The notes under the pieces: model-generated | Databases searched by the model: none | What the model saw: the letters and a program-made list of their open reading frames with translations, nothing else | What the model was told of the DNA's origin: nothing | Program-made: the position numbers and the translations under genes | In this document: in pieces, positions 18,870 to 28,007 of the stretch | How the letters are laid out: the number at the start of each line of letters is the position of its first letter | Numbering within the stretch: the stretch's first letter is position 1 | Source of the DNA: Phaeoceros laevis | Taxonomy: Eukaryota > Anthocerotophyta > Anthocerotopsida > Notothyladales | Length of the DNA: 28,007 bases | Reading direction: 5' to 3' | Assembly (NCBI GenBank): GCA_049999765.1 | Contig: JBNGIQ010003930.1 | Coordinates: 1 to 28,007 of the forward strand

Positions 18870-19680
18870 TAGCTAAATAGAGAGTGAGGGAAAGGTAGCA
18901 AAAACAAAAGAAGCATAAAAATAGAGAAAACATCATGGAAACAAGGCAATGTTGGCACTCCCGGAACCGCCTTGGCGTCGCGATTGCAATGCACTGAAGA
19001 TCGTAGGCGATCTAGGATCGATTAGGCAGAGAAAATGTAGAACAAAAAGAAAGAATAATTAAGTGTGAGGGCAGTGCGCCCTTAAGCGTGCGCGCGGGCA
19101 CCGAACAGGTGTGTCCCGTGAACGGTGACGTTCGGTAGTTGGGTCGTGACCGTTGAGGTCACGACCTTTAGGTTTCTACTTATAAACAAATTCTACTTAT
19201 CTATTTATGACTATAAATAATTATCTATCCTTTTATCTTTATACACGTGGTTGCAGGACGCTTGGACAACAGGAAGGCACCCAAACAGGCGGCAGCGCAC
19301 ATGAACCCTAAGCAACAGCCATAGTCATAGCCAAAAACTTGGGGGATACCACTAGTGAGAGAGTAGAGAGAAGGTGGAGCGTGAGAAGATGTTTTGAGAA
19401 GCTGCATGTGGTGGTAGCACATGTGTCACTCATAGCACTGGCTTATCACTCAACTCTAGCTCATGTGCCACTCTCACCCGGGCTTGGCAACCATGCCCAC
19501 ACAATTGTCTCACAACCACAACAAAGCCCGAGGCTAGCAAGGCTACCATGCTAGGTCTGATGCCTAATTTTGAATTAAAGGCCGCTAGCACTTGGCACTG
19601 TCATCGTCATCTGGCAGGCCACGAGTTACCATGAGTGCTCACATGAGGGATTGCATCAATTCAAGAGACGCGGTCCCACT
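18870..19680. other. No gene recognised; one strong hairpin
   Basis: Short frames only. At 19142-19166 GGTCGTGACC and GGTCACGACC form a perfect 10-bp stem around a 5-base loop. Its role is unknown; it may be transposon-related or chance. Confidence 0.4.
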
Positions 19681-20439
19681 CTAGATGGACTCTGCAATGT
19701 CACTTGGAATCTCAAGGATGGGAACAAGCTCATGATCAGGCTCTGTAGAGCCGCCCGAGCTGCCGGAGCTGCCCACAAGAGAAACGTTTATCTCGACCTT
19801 TCACGGGCATTCATGGCCAAAGGAGGGCTCTTCTGACATAGGCTCATCGTCGGCGGACCATCGGAAGACTCGGTATGTCAGCCAGGCAAAATCACCACCA
19901 CCACAAGACATGCACACAAACTCGTGCACAATCAACTCAGCTCCATTGCAACAGGTGCATATGGTGAAGGCTCCGTCCCCCTCACTAAAGGTCTTCTTCA
20001 ACCGATCCAGCTGTAGCTTGAATGCAGACTTGTCACTCTTGATGACAGCTATGTCACTCCACCCTATGTCACTGTCGTCAACAAACAGATTAATTGTGTG
20101 GTGGTGCCGGAGGCTCCAATGCTTTGAGGCCGCATTTTGGTGGCGCCTGGAAAACCACCGATGGAACTTTTCTGGCTGGCTGCAGCATGACAACACAACA
20201 TCGGAAGGCGGCTACTGGTTCACAGGCACGCGAGAGAGCATGATCTCTAGCCTAGGGAGGGACCTCGTCTCATCAACGCCATGATCAGAAGTCAGCTGCG
20301 TTTGGTGAAGCAGGGTTGAGGGGATCGGGTTGTGGCCATCGCGACCCATCATGAACTCAGAGTGAAAGGCAAGACTGAACGCAGAGGGGAAGGGAAGGCA
20401 GATGGCAAAGGCAGTTGCAGACGCACAATTGTTTGACAT
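19681..20439 (-). pseudogene. Unrecognised family, copy B: frame with two premature stops
   Basis: One frame from ATG 20437-20439 to TAG 19681-19683 (252 codons), interrupted by TAG 20212-20214 and TGA 19801-19803. Alignment to copy A: SDVVLSCCSQPEKFHRWF with TDII-stop-TCCSNLAKMRKWL; ASKHW with SAQKW; DIGWSD with GIGWSS; FVCMSCGGGDFAWLTYRVFRW with YVCFEDKGELGWVTYRTMEW; and P-stop-KVEI with PWNVEI. The last pair shows that the TGA replaced a conserved Trp (TGG to TGA). Copy B also has a Cys-rich stretch (FTICTCCNGAEL...CMSC) that could bind a metal and is missing in copy A. Conservation over about 150 residues despite strong divergence suggests the family was once under selection. Function unknown. 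Confidence 0.65.
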
Positions 20440-21264
20440 CTCAAATCACTTTAAAGCTTGGTCTTGCTTGGGCTCATCAACTTCCCACGCGGCTTCTCTC
20501 ATGTTTCCCCTCTCTCGCTTCCCTTGTGCCCTAGTTTCTTCAAGGTTTAGGGCATGGCAGCTGACGGTTGGTTTAGGGTTTTGGGCATTCCGGCTAGTTC
20601 AAGGTTTAGTGTGTTGGGTTAAGGGCGGCTCGTCAGCGGCCTTCTGACTGCTCCTGCCTTGCTCCTTTCATTTCTGCTTCACTCTTGCTTGCTTGCCATC
20701 GCTTCCTCATCCTCTCAGCTTCCAATGCATATGTTCGAAATTTCCTTTCCCCTTCAATCTTCCTCTTTCTTCACGTTTCCCTTCTTTTTCCTTCCAACTA
20801 TGCCTACAGTCCACTTTGACATGCCTGGCCTACAATGTTCATTTTGGCTTGCCTGACCATTTTAGTCTTTACCTTCTATCCTACCTTGGCCAGGCCATCG
20901 CCATGCCAAGGCTGTCCTTGGAGTTCTATTTTTCTTGTCTTTGGAGTTTTGCTGCATGTTTTTGTTGCAGTTTCATTAGACAGGGACACCCTCTCGTGTT
21001 TCTAGTGCCTTCCTAAATCCCGTTTCATCTGTTATCTTGTGCATCGAGACCTCAAACTTTCACGAGCAAAATACTTGTGCAACCGGTACACCTATTGCGT
21101 ATAGAGTGGATATCATCACCGGTACCCTTTCTTATAGTGTTCTATTATCATAGAGTTCCACCTTACGGGTTGAGACTTAAATCTTTTGCAAATGAACCAT
21201 CATGCAAGATCTTACAGTAATCAGAGCATTCAGAGTCTATGCAACATATTCGTCTTCATTCCAA
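20440..21264. other. No gene recognised
   Basis: Pyrimidine-rich from about 20640 to 21010 on the plus strand. Contains gtttagggtttt-like telomere-related words near 20569-20582. Open frames are low-complexity Ser/Phe/Leu-rich. Confidence 0.4.
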
Positions 21265-21775
21265 TGGCGAAAACCGGAAGAAATTGGAGACAAAAAGGAC
21301 GCCGGCTGGCAGCGTCCTTTGATCTCTGGTTTTTTATATTTTCTAGAAAACGGGAGACCAAAGGATGCCGGCGTCCTTTGAGCTCCCGTTTCTTCATGTT
21401 TTTCAAGAAGCGGGAAACAAAAGGACGCCGGCTAGCGAGGTCCTTTGATCTCCAGTTTTTTATATTTTCTAAGAGACGGGAGACCAAAGGCAGCCAGCGT
21501 CCTTTGAGCTTCCGTTTCTTCATGTTTTTCAAGAAGCGGGAGACAAAAAGGACGCCTGCTGGTGGCGTCCTTTAATCTCCCGTTTCTTCTTAGATTGTAA
21601 AAAACGGGAGACTAAAGGATGCTGCCAGAAGTCTCGTTTTTCATTATTTTGTAGGAAACGGGAGACAAAAGACGCGGACTGCCGGTGTTCTTTGATCTCC
21701 AATTCTTCCCTAATGGCGAAAAACAGAAGGCCAAAGGACGCCGCCAGCCGGCGTCCCTCGATCTTTCAAATTCCC
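21265..21775. repeat. Array of eight palindromic units
   Basis: Units begin near 21265, 21351, 21411, 21477, 21537, 21605, 21659 and 21724, mostly with cgggagac. Each is a self-complementary hairpin of the form ggagaccaaaggacgcc...ggcgtcctttgatctcc. Two unit types alternate: units 1 and 3 end tttttatattttct, units 2 and 4 end cttcatgtttttcaagaagc, so there is also a dimer period of about 126 bp. Frames stay open on both strands only because of the repeat. Such arrays are typical of CACTA subterminal regions or foldback elements; I found no convincing terminus nearby. Confidence 0.85.
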
Positions 21776-22452
21776 CTTGTCTGACCTGAAACTGGTTTGC
21801 AGTTTTTCTTGCGACTGCTTGGTTTCCCCTGAGTTTGGTCCACGCAAACAAGCCTAAATACTGGAAAGTCAATTATATGTAGTGACAAACTGATTGAGGC
21901 AGAGTGTACTTCTGGCAAATAGCAACAACATAAAGTGGTATATGTGGTACAGTTCTGGCAATGCCAATATGAGAGCATAAATAAACTACACAAGACCTCC
22001 AACACTGAACAATACAAACCCAACAGTATCAGATACTAGGCCTTTCTGCAGATTTTTACTAGCAAGAATTGATTACAAAGTTGTAGCTCTACAAGCTATC
22101 CAATATTCAGCTACTGCTACCCGTGCTCTGCTGCACACTTCCCGATCCGTCTCAATCTTCCCTTGTGCCGCTGTTGTTGTTGCTTCCGTCCTCGCTTTAA
22201 TAGCAACATTTGCGGGAGCAGCAATGGCGGCCGAGATGCACAAGATCTACTGTGGCTTCAGAGATGGAGTCTTCTTCAGTCGACCTATCCAGGGCAAGGT
22301 CCATAATGGCTGCTTGTTCTCTTGTTGCAGCCAGGCGAGCAAATCCAGACATTCCAGTTCACCCCAAGCTGTCGAAAAAGTGGTGCCCATCTTTCAGTTT
22401 ACCACATTATAATTAGAAAGATCAGTATACCCATCGTTTAATGCTTGAACTA
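21776..22452. other. No gene recognised
   Basis: Short frames only. tgtagtg near 21878-21884 resembles a CACTACA end but has no partner or matching 3-bp duplication. Confidence 0.4.
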
Positions 22453-23264
22453 TCAATCTTTGTTACCTGATTCCACATCCTGTCTCTCTTTGTGCAACTG
22501 CTTACAATCCTCATCGCATTCATTGTCTGAGTCGATGTTGTTCAGCCAAGCGTCCACATCCTCGAATGCTAGCTGAAGCTCCCCCCAATGATGTGGCTTT
22601 CTGGCTAGCTTCTTTTCTCCCTCGATCGGAACGTCACTTTCCACACGTAGGAGACCACACTGCTCCATCTGGTCGATTCCTTTGCAGATCTCAGTCTCTT
22701 CAATCCTCTGATGTGGAGTGTAGACAACCATCTATGTTCCTTGATTCCTCCTCCTTCTGCTTGGACTCAATAGTCGGTGCCAGGTAGCGCTTCACCTTGT
22801 GCTCTGCGCTTAGACATGTTTAGGTCGTTCATGAGGTTGGAAGTCTTGTTGCATCGGACATCGACAAACATCTGCGCTGTCCTTCGCCCAACTTCCTCAA
22901 ACCTCAGGATGTCTTCCTCACAGCCGAATGCCCTCGCCATGTTTAGCTGCATTTGCCACTTCTGACGGCACTCAGATTTACCCCCATTCTGATCTAGATT
23001 GGATTCAGAAATCTTCCTCATCCCCACCCAGGGCACGAACTCCATATCTGCTCTTCCAAGCTCTGTCAGTCGTAGTTTAGCATTTGCGGTACGAGTGAAC
23101 CCTTGTGGCCACTCTTCATTCGGACAAAACATCTTGGTCGACCACAATTCGTTGATTAGAGCGTCCGTTATATTGTCCCGACCCTTCCGTAATGCCAAAA
23201 TGGTATTCTCTAGTATTATACTCGGCTTTCTATTTGTACGACATAGGCATCTATACTACGTAGG
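22453..23264 (-). pseudogene. Unrecognised conserved-looking coding blocks
   Basis: Two main blocks on the minus strand. Block 1 (22767-23264) contains NITDALINELWSTKMFCPNE, EWPQGFTRTANAKLRLTELG, ECRQKWQMQLNMARAFGCEE and FEEVGRRTAQMFVDV. Block 2 (22453-22731) contains EICKGIDQMEQCGLLRVESD, HHWGELQLAFEDVDAWLNNI and an acidic tail, then CAG|GTAACA, a plausible splice donor. The amino-acid mix (Trp, Cys, charged residues) looks like real protein, not chance. The blocks lie in different frames, joined by a third (KRYLAPTIESKQKEEESRNI), so either short introns or one or two frameshifts separate them. I recognise no family. It may be one gene with the repeats and Cys-rich block upstream on the same strand. 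Confidence 0.45.
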
Positions 23265-23590
23265 CAAATACTGCTTTCACTAAATTTTTCCGGACGACGA
23301 GACCCCGACGCGCGGCGGAACTGGCAAAAATCGGTCCGGAAAACCCCCACGGGTTTTCAAAAACACTCCAAATTGTGCTCCCCTGGCGAGTCCATAGGAG
23401 GCAGATTTGCTGAGTCGACCCATCCACAGCAGATAAATCAGGTCCAAAGTCCTTCCCATCTACAGCAGAAAGATGTGGTGAGTCCTCCCAATCTACATCG
23501 CTTAAATCTTGTGAACCCTCCCCATCCACAGCAGGTAAATGTAGTGGCTCCTCTCAAAAAAATCTTCCCCATCGATAGCAGCTAAAGCTG
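23251..23590 (-). repeat. Acidic 11-12-residue tandem repeat (33-36 bp), degenerate
   Basis: Units with acagcag-like cores near 23426, 23462, 23495 and 23528, plus a displaced one near 23575. Spacings of 36, 33 and 33 are multiples of three, so the repeat was probably coding. On the minus strand it reads DLSDVDWEDSPHLSAVDGKD and DFGPDLSAVDGS. The last spacing, 47, breaks frame. Confidence 0.7.
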
Positions 23591-23624
23591 GCCACACGTC
23601 CAACTGTAGAGCTGTGTTTCGCCT

Positions 23625-24294
23625 TTATTCAGCCAACGTGCTGAAAACACCACCAACCATATGGCCATCATGCCGGTAGGTAGGTTTAACTGGCATTGGG
23701 AGGCCCTCCAGACTGGGTGCAAACTCATACTGGTTCACAAAGTCTACAATTGATCTTGCAGGAAGGGCTTGGGCCTCATGAAGAGCTAAAATATGATCTG
23801 AGCATGTAATTCCAGATTCCTGGGAGGAGCTTGGCAAAAGCTGAGTTGCAGAATTATTTCCTTTCCCTTGGGTGCTGCTCTTGGTGGCTGGCTTGCTGCC
23901 ATCACCCTCGGCCACAGGACGAGCACCATCCTTGCTGGTGTTGACGAGCTTGGGAGGCGGCCCGTTGACAGCCAGAGTCTTTCGGCTAGGTGCTGCTGCC
24001 CGCTGGGCTTTCATAGGACGCCCGCTAGCCGGGGCTTTTTTCTCGCGAACTTCATTCTTGGGGACCTTCAAAGTCGCTTCGTCCTTTCGCATTTGAAGAC
24101 TGCGGAACCGAGGACTTACCAGGTTTGGGTCCCATTTCTCGGAGGTACAACCTGCAGGCCATATGCGCGCAAACAAGATTAGGTCCGTCCTCAAAGCAAG
24201 CAAAGCAAAGCATGCAAACATATCCTGCATTCTCGGTCATGGTATGATGGTACTTACGCAAACTAAACGTGCTTGAAGCCAGAAACCAATGCAC
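23625..24294 (-). CDS. Unrecognised minus-strand coding region, probably spliced
   Basis: Upstream, YVCMLCFACFEDGPNLVCAHMAC is Cys-rich in a C-x2-C-x2-C...C-x-H-x2-C pattern that could bind zinc. Then a Lys/Ala/Pro/Ser-rich linker (VREKKAPASGRPMKAQRAAA) is followed by a compact end (ALPARSIVDFVNQYEFAPSL, GLPMPVKPTYRHDGHMVGG). Candidate splice donors with GTAAGT occur at TTTGC|GTAAGTACC and AAACCTG|GTAAGTCC, and a TGCAG acceptor lies between them. The two halves are in different frames, consistent with an intron. No family is recognised. It lies directly upstream of the repeat and block 22453-23264 on the same strand, so all may be parts of one gene. Confidence 0.4.
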
Positions 24295-25700
24295 AACGAC
24301 AGCGACAATACTGTGAACAGAGTGAACAGTGAAGCATGGAAATGTAGGCTAGGGCTCCACCTGGTGTGATGTCACTGCACAGGACAGGTTTAGGCGCGAA
24401 AAGCACCTAAACCCGTCCATTTCAGAAAACGAATATAACATGATTTAAACTGACTAGTTCGAGTTATACACTTGATCTCAGTACCTTAGTTAATTTCAAT
24501 GTAAAAGTACATACTGTACCACTTCCCCCATTCTTTGTCTGTTTTGTGCCTTTCTACAAGCCCTACCTAAACATTTCTTTAATCAGTTCAATAACTACAA
24601 AACCCACTTCATCCCAAAGTTCAACTAAGAGCTTTTGTTTGACAAAGAAAGTGGCCATCAACTAATCTTAAGAAAGATTTTTGCAGACTCGAGTGCACGC
24701 AAGCTAGCAGCACAATCAATGGTCTCCTAAATAGTGCTGGTCTTGCAGATTCTAATTGGGAACCTGGGATTGTATGGCAGTGCAGGCTTCACTATGCTAT
24801 TGTAGAGTTCGACATTGTGAGAATATGGGTCGCTTCGTTCTCCTTGGAATGCATGGTTGCAGCCCCTCCCGCTACCTCATTTTGCTCTTATGGAAACCCG
24901 GGGCGAGATCTGTCAGTATCTGGCACCTGATCAAGTAGTCACCACATGCATTCAACAGTCACGGTTGAGATTCTTGGTTTGCCCGGGCTGTTTCTTTGTC
25001 AGCTCAGACATGGGCATATTTTAGGGTGGACACAAAGGGTTCCGGCTTGAGCTCCAGTTGCACTAAAAGAATCGATCCTTTTGGAAACAAGTCCTCCATC
25101 CTTTCAAGTTGCATCCGTTCTTGCTAGTATTCCCAAAGAATACCACCTTGTGCAAGGAAGGTTCCATGGTAAGTATGGAACCTTGTTGCTGGATTTACAG
25201 GATCCATACGAGTTGCAGGACTTTTCAGTCATTGTAATCATGTTAGATGTGTTCCTCATTCAGATAACACAAGGAAGAGTTCTGGGTGCTCATCTGTTGT
25301 GGGTGTCTCACGTTGATTTATTTGACAATGTTCTATCAGACATCATCACCAGCATTTAAAACTTCAAGTGAGATCAGGACAAAATGTACGCTATAAGCGT
25401 ACACTCCACTAGCTAAGGCCATTGATACAGGAACCACTGCGAACATGGGCAAGGACATGCCTGTTGGTGCATGCAAAAATGAGACCTAGATATCATGAGC
25501 ATGGTATAAGCCGTGGCACAAACGGCGGGTGTAAATCACCCATTTCCAACTTCCATGAAGGGCGCCAAACTGTAAGTATAATCCAGCTGGAAAAGCGTAT
25601 CTTTATCTCCGCATATACTTTACACGACTTCACAAATTCCTATGTCTCCTTTTATTTATGCAGCGAATAGATTAGTGGCTTTCCAACAAAAAATGTGCTT
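24295..25700. other. No gene recognised
   Basis: Transition to AT-rich DNA. A 92-codon plus frame (25081-25359) including FQVASVLASIPKEYHLVQGR looks protein-like but is unassigned. Within it aaggttccat and atggaacctt form a perfect 10-bp hairpin at 25158-25184. Confidence 0.4.
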
Positions 25701-26723
25701 GTAGTAGGTGAAGTATGTTAGTAAGATTTGTTAGTTAATAAGAGCCTTATTCAATTTTGATATTGTCTACATAGACAAATATTAAGGATAGTCGGGTGAC
25801 AATTGGTATCTAGTAAAAGCTGTACCTGAGTTCAAGTCGAAGGCTCCAAAAATTGGAGTACATTTTAAGAAATATGGTCTTTGGCAACTTCCACAACTAC
25901 ACAATGCAAAGACATGGCGTAGCAAAGTTATAGTTTACAAAGAGATAATCTATCTATGCATATACATGATACCAAAGAACTAGGTACATCAAAAGATAGT
26001 GCACGTTGGAACACAATATTATGCTTATGGAGCTGCTAGAATACGAGGATGTACACATTGTGAATTAAGTATAAAACTACCGGCTTCCAAAATGTGAATG
26101 GATCCTATAGTTTATCAACCATGCCTTAATCGAAGGTAAACTATATGTCATAGAGGAATACACTTTGGCATAATTTTAGTCTCTAAGGTTTGTTGAAATC
26201 ATCATAAGATGCTTAATTCAGACTAAGCATTTGAACACTTATTGTAAGCAATAAATCAAACAGATTGTTTTATTTTGAATAGTTGTGACTCCCAAAGTAT
26301 ACAACCCTTTTGAAACCCCGGTCTGATAAGTAGGCCTTTGTATACTGTTCAGACGTAAGAAAAATTGATGGTCCAAAAATGTGTGATAATGTAGAGTTCC
26401 CCTTATAGCTCCACTAACACAATACTTCGACCTTCCACTTTGGCTGCAGATCAAAGTGCTCTACATGATTATCTATTTAAGTTGGCATATATATGTCTTT
26501 GGATTAGGCGTCCTCTACCTTTTCAATCACTAATATGGCCGAGCTTAGGTTAAAGCTCCATGATACTTAAATAACTAAAAAGATTTTTCATCTCCTTTAA
26601 GTTGTAGATGCATCAATGCACTAATTTGTATACCTAGATGGTAATTGCATGAGGTCATGTTTGATTAGCATTATATAGGCAAACTCTCTGAATTTCAAAA
26701 TAAAACCTTGTATTCATGCCTAT
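25701..26723. other. AT-rich intergenic DNA downstream of the LAZ1-like gene
   Basis: No coding sequence recognised. This should include the 3' untranslated region and polyadenylation site of the minus-strand gene ending at 26724, but no single signal is decisive. Confidence 0.5.
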
Positions 26724-28007
26724 TTAGCGTTGTATATATCCCTCTACATATTCATCTTGCTCTCCAGTAATATCAATTTCATCAAGAAGCACCCCATGAC
26801 TAGACCTTCTTCTTCCAAAAGTAAGTCTGGTGGTTTCAGATGCTTCTTCTCCGATGCTATTTCTACTACTGCTACCATGATGATCTAAACATAGAGATTG
26901 TTGTGATGTGGTAACTTGTGAAAAATTTGCAGATTTTGCAGGCAACAAGGAGTCTGTATGGAGTACCATGTTGGGTTTTTTAATTGCATGTAAAGGAGAA
27001 ATTTTGTAGTATCTTGACTCAGGAACATGATGTGAAGGAGGATCATTGAGTGGTATTATAGCATGTTCTGTCTCATCTGTGTTCGCAAAGTCCATTTTTT
27101 CATTATGATGCGTGATTGAATATCTTGAAGAGGATGCTTCATTTTTATCCTCAAAGGAATGTTTGGATGGACCGTGAACTGACTCCATTTGGAACCCCTC
27201 TAATGCTTTGGTGTGCGAAGCTTCTTGGGTGCCATCGCTATATAAAACATAATCATGATAAGTTGGTGCAAACTGATTAGCAGTACAAGAAGACTTAGAA
27301 AAAACAAATCGTGTACAACATCAGACTCAAAGTCATGTATACACCTAGATTATGTTCTTGCATGCTTAATCATACTTGTCAATGTGTACGACTATTGAGG
27401 TTGGTTTAGAAAATAGATCCAAAGAAACAAACTTGAGTTGTTAATGGTAGTATGCTTAGAAGCACAAGTAAAAAGTATGTAAATTTCCAACATCACATAT
27501 TAGCTTTTTACTTACTTGATGCATAGTATCATAAACTACATCTTCAATATTGAGTGCATGAGCAATATTAGAAGTCACTCCACTCAAGGGTTCTCGATTT
27601 GTTTCTAAGTATTGTTTGTATGGAAAGGCATGAAGATGACCAAGAGCTGCCAAAGCCATCTCTACACATATGAGAAAATTTTGTACGTCCAACGCATCTT
27701 GAGCACTCCTTATAATACCAATATTACCCATGATTGCAATAAGTATGCTCTGTAAAAGATCGAATTGACTTGGTGAATTTGATCAAAGTACCGGGTAATA
27801 CTAGATGCACAAGGGAAAAAAAAACTTAAACAAGTTGACTTAATACCTGCCAATATGTCAAAAATACCACAGATTTTATTATCACAAATTTAGGGAGAGG
27901 AGTGAAAGGCTTTAAAAGATCCTTGCAAGCAACATAAAAAAGAATCAAAGCACCCAATGCTAATGTATATGAAATTGTGTATAAAATTGTAGTGTAAATA
28001 TATGTAT
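26724..28007 (-). CDS. LAZ1-like DUF300 membrane protein, last three exons (5' part outside window)
   Basis: Exons 28007-27847, 27749-27516 and 27272-26724 join in phase 0 into a continuous protein. Exon 1 encodes YTTILYTISYTLALGALILF, YVACKDLLKPFTPLPKF and VIIKSVVFLTYWQ; exon 2 NFLICVEMALAALGHLHAFP and DVVYDTMHQ; exon 3 FAPTYHDYVLYSDG, then a long hydrophilic tail ending VEGYIQR-TAA. This matches the plant LAZ1/TMEM184/organic-solute-transporter-alpha family (DUF300, Solute_trans_a): several membrane helices, the NFLICxEM and HxxAFPYK motifs, and HQFAPTYHDYVLY. Arabidopsis LAZ1 acts at endomembranes and the vacuole and its mutants affect programmed cell death and brassinosteroid signalling. 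No stops or frameshifts are seen and the splice sites are canonical, so this is probably a working host gene. Its N-terminal helices are outside the window. Confidence 0.93.
27273..27515 (-). other. Intron of the LAZ1-like gene (243 nt)
   Basis: Donor CAA|GTAAGTAA after DTMHQ and acceptor GCTAATCAG|TTTGCACC before FAPTYHDYV. Joining them gives HQFAPTYHDYVLY as in the family. Confidence 0.9.
27750..27846 (-). other. Intron of the LAZ1-like gene (97 nt)
   Basis: Donor TGGCAG|GTATTAAG after LTYWQ and acceptor CTTTTACAG|AGCATACT before SILIAIMGNIGII. Phase 0. Confidence 0.88.

Noticed and set aside
19142-19166. Hairpin as a transcription terminator
   Set aside because: A 10-bp stem with no T run, in a plant nuclear context where such terminators are not used.
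6660-20214. Reassigned TAG codon (TAG = Gln), since several internal TAGs sit where Gln fits
   Set aside because: Other breaks are TGA and TAA, two fall on conserved Trp positions, the transposase also has frameshifts, and the intact LAZ1-like gene needs no recoding. Decay by C-to-T change explains all of them more simply.
21186-21575. 129-codon protein and its 100-codon antisense ORF
   Set aside because: Both frames are by-products of the palindromic repeat array; the peptide simply repeats KKRETKG units.
12322-21884. Second CACTA element between CACTACAAC (12322) and tgtagtg (21884)
   Set aside because: The flanking trinucleotides do not match (aac versus aca), the terminal sequences diverge after seven bases, and the interior holds unrelated insertions.

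Overview
The window looks like nuclear DNA of a green plant (land plant or close relative). It holds intron-containing plant-type genes, TTTAGGG-like telomeric motifs, a CACTA (En/Spm-type) DNA transposon and tRNA-derived SINEs. The species cannot be named; a seedless lineage is only a weak guess. Only one gene looks like a normal, constrained host gene: a LAZ1/DUF300 membrane protein cut off by the right edge. Nearly everything else is transposon, retroposon or decayed gene sequence.

Region 1 (1-7922): most of a large CACTA element. A decayed Tnp2-type transposase lies on the minus strand (10-3002). One end of the element is preserved at 7922 as a CACTACAAG terminus with repeat-rich subterminal DNA. 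The other end lies beyond position 1. Between transposase and terminus sit pieces that look captured from host genes: a mostly intact SET-domain reading frame (3344-4306, minus) and a broken W2-domain piece of an eIF5-mimic/BZW gene (6420-6773, plus).

Region 2 (7923-16232): no intact gene. It holds diverged segmental and tandem duplications, a pyrimidine-rich stretch, fragments of a coiled-coil gene rearranged into a 267-bp foldback (12505-12771), and two SINE insertions, each with its target-site duplication (10942-11220 and 15134-15589).

Region 3 (16233-24300): two diverged copies of one unrecognised protein family, both on the minus strand (16824-18080 and 19681-20439). Both are cut by premature stops but show no clear frameshift. 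Next come an ORF starting MVTTRSGR, an eight-unit array of palindromic repeats (21265-21775) and a set of unrecognised minus-strand coding blocks (22453-24294) that includes an acidic 11-12-residue repeat.

Region 4 (24300-28007): AT-rich sequence leading into the last three visible exons of the LAZ1-like gene.

A theme links the regions. Most premature stops that can be interpreted by homology or paralogue comparison are explained by C-to-T or G-to-A transitions (CAG to TAG, CGA to TGA, TGG to TAG/TGA/TAA), as expected for cytosine-methylated, silenced DNA.
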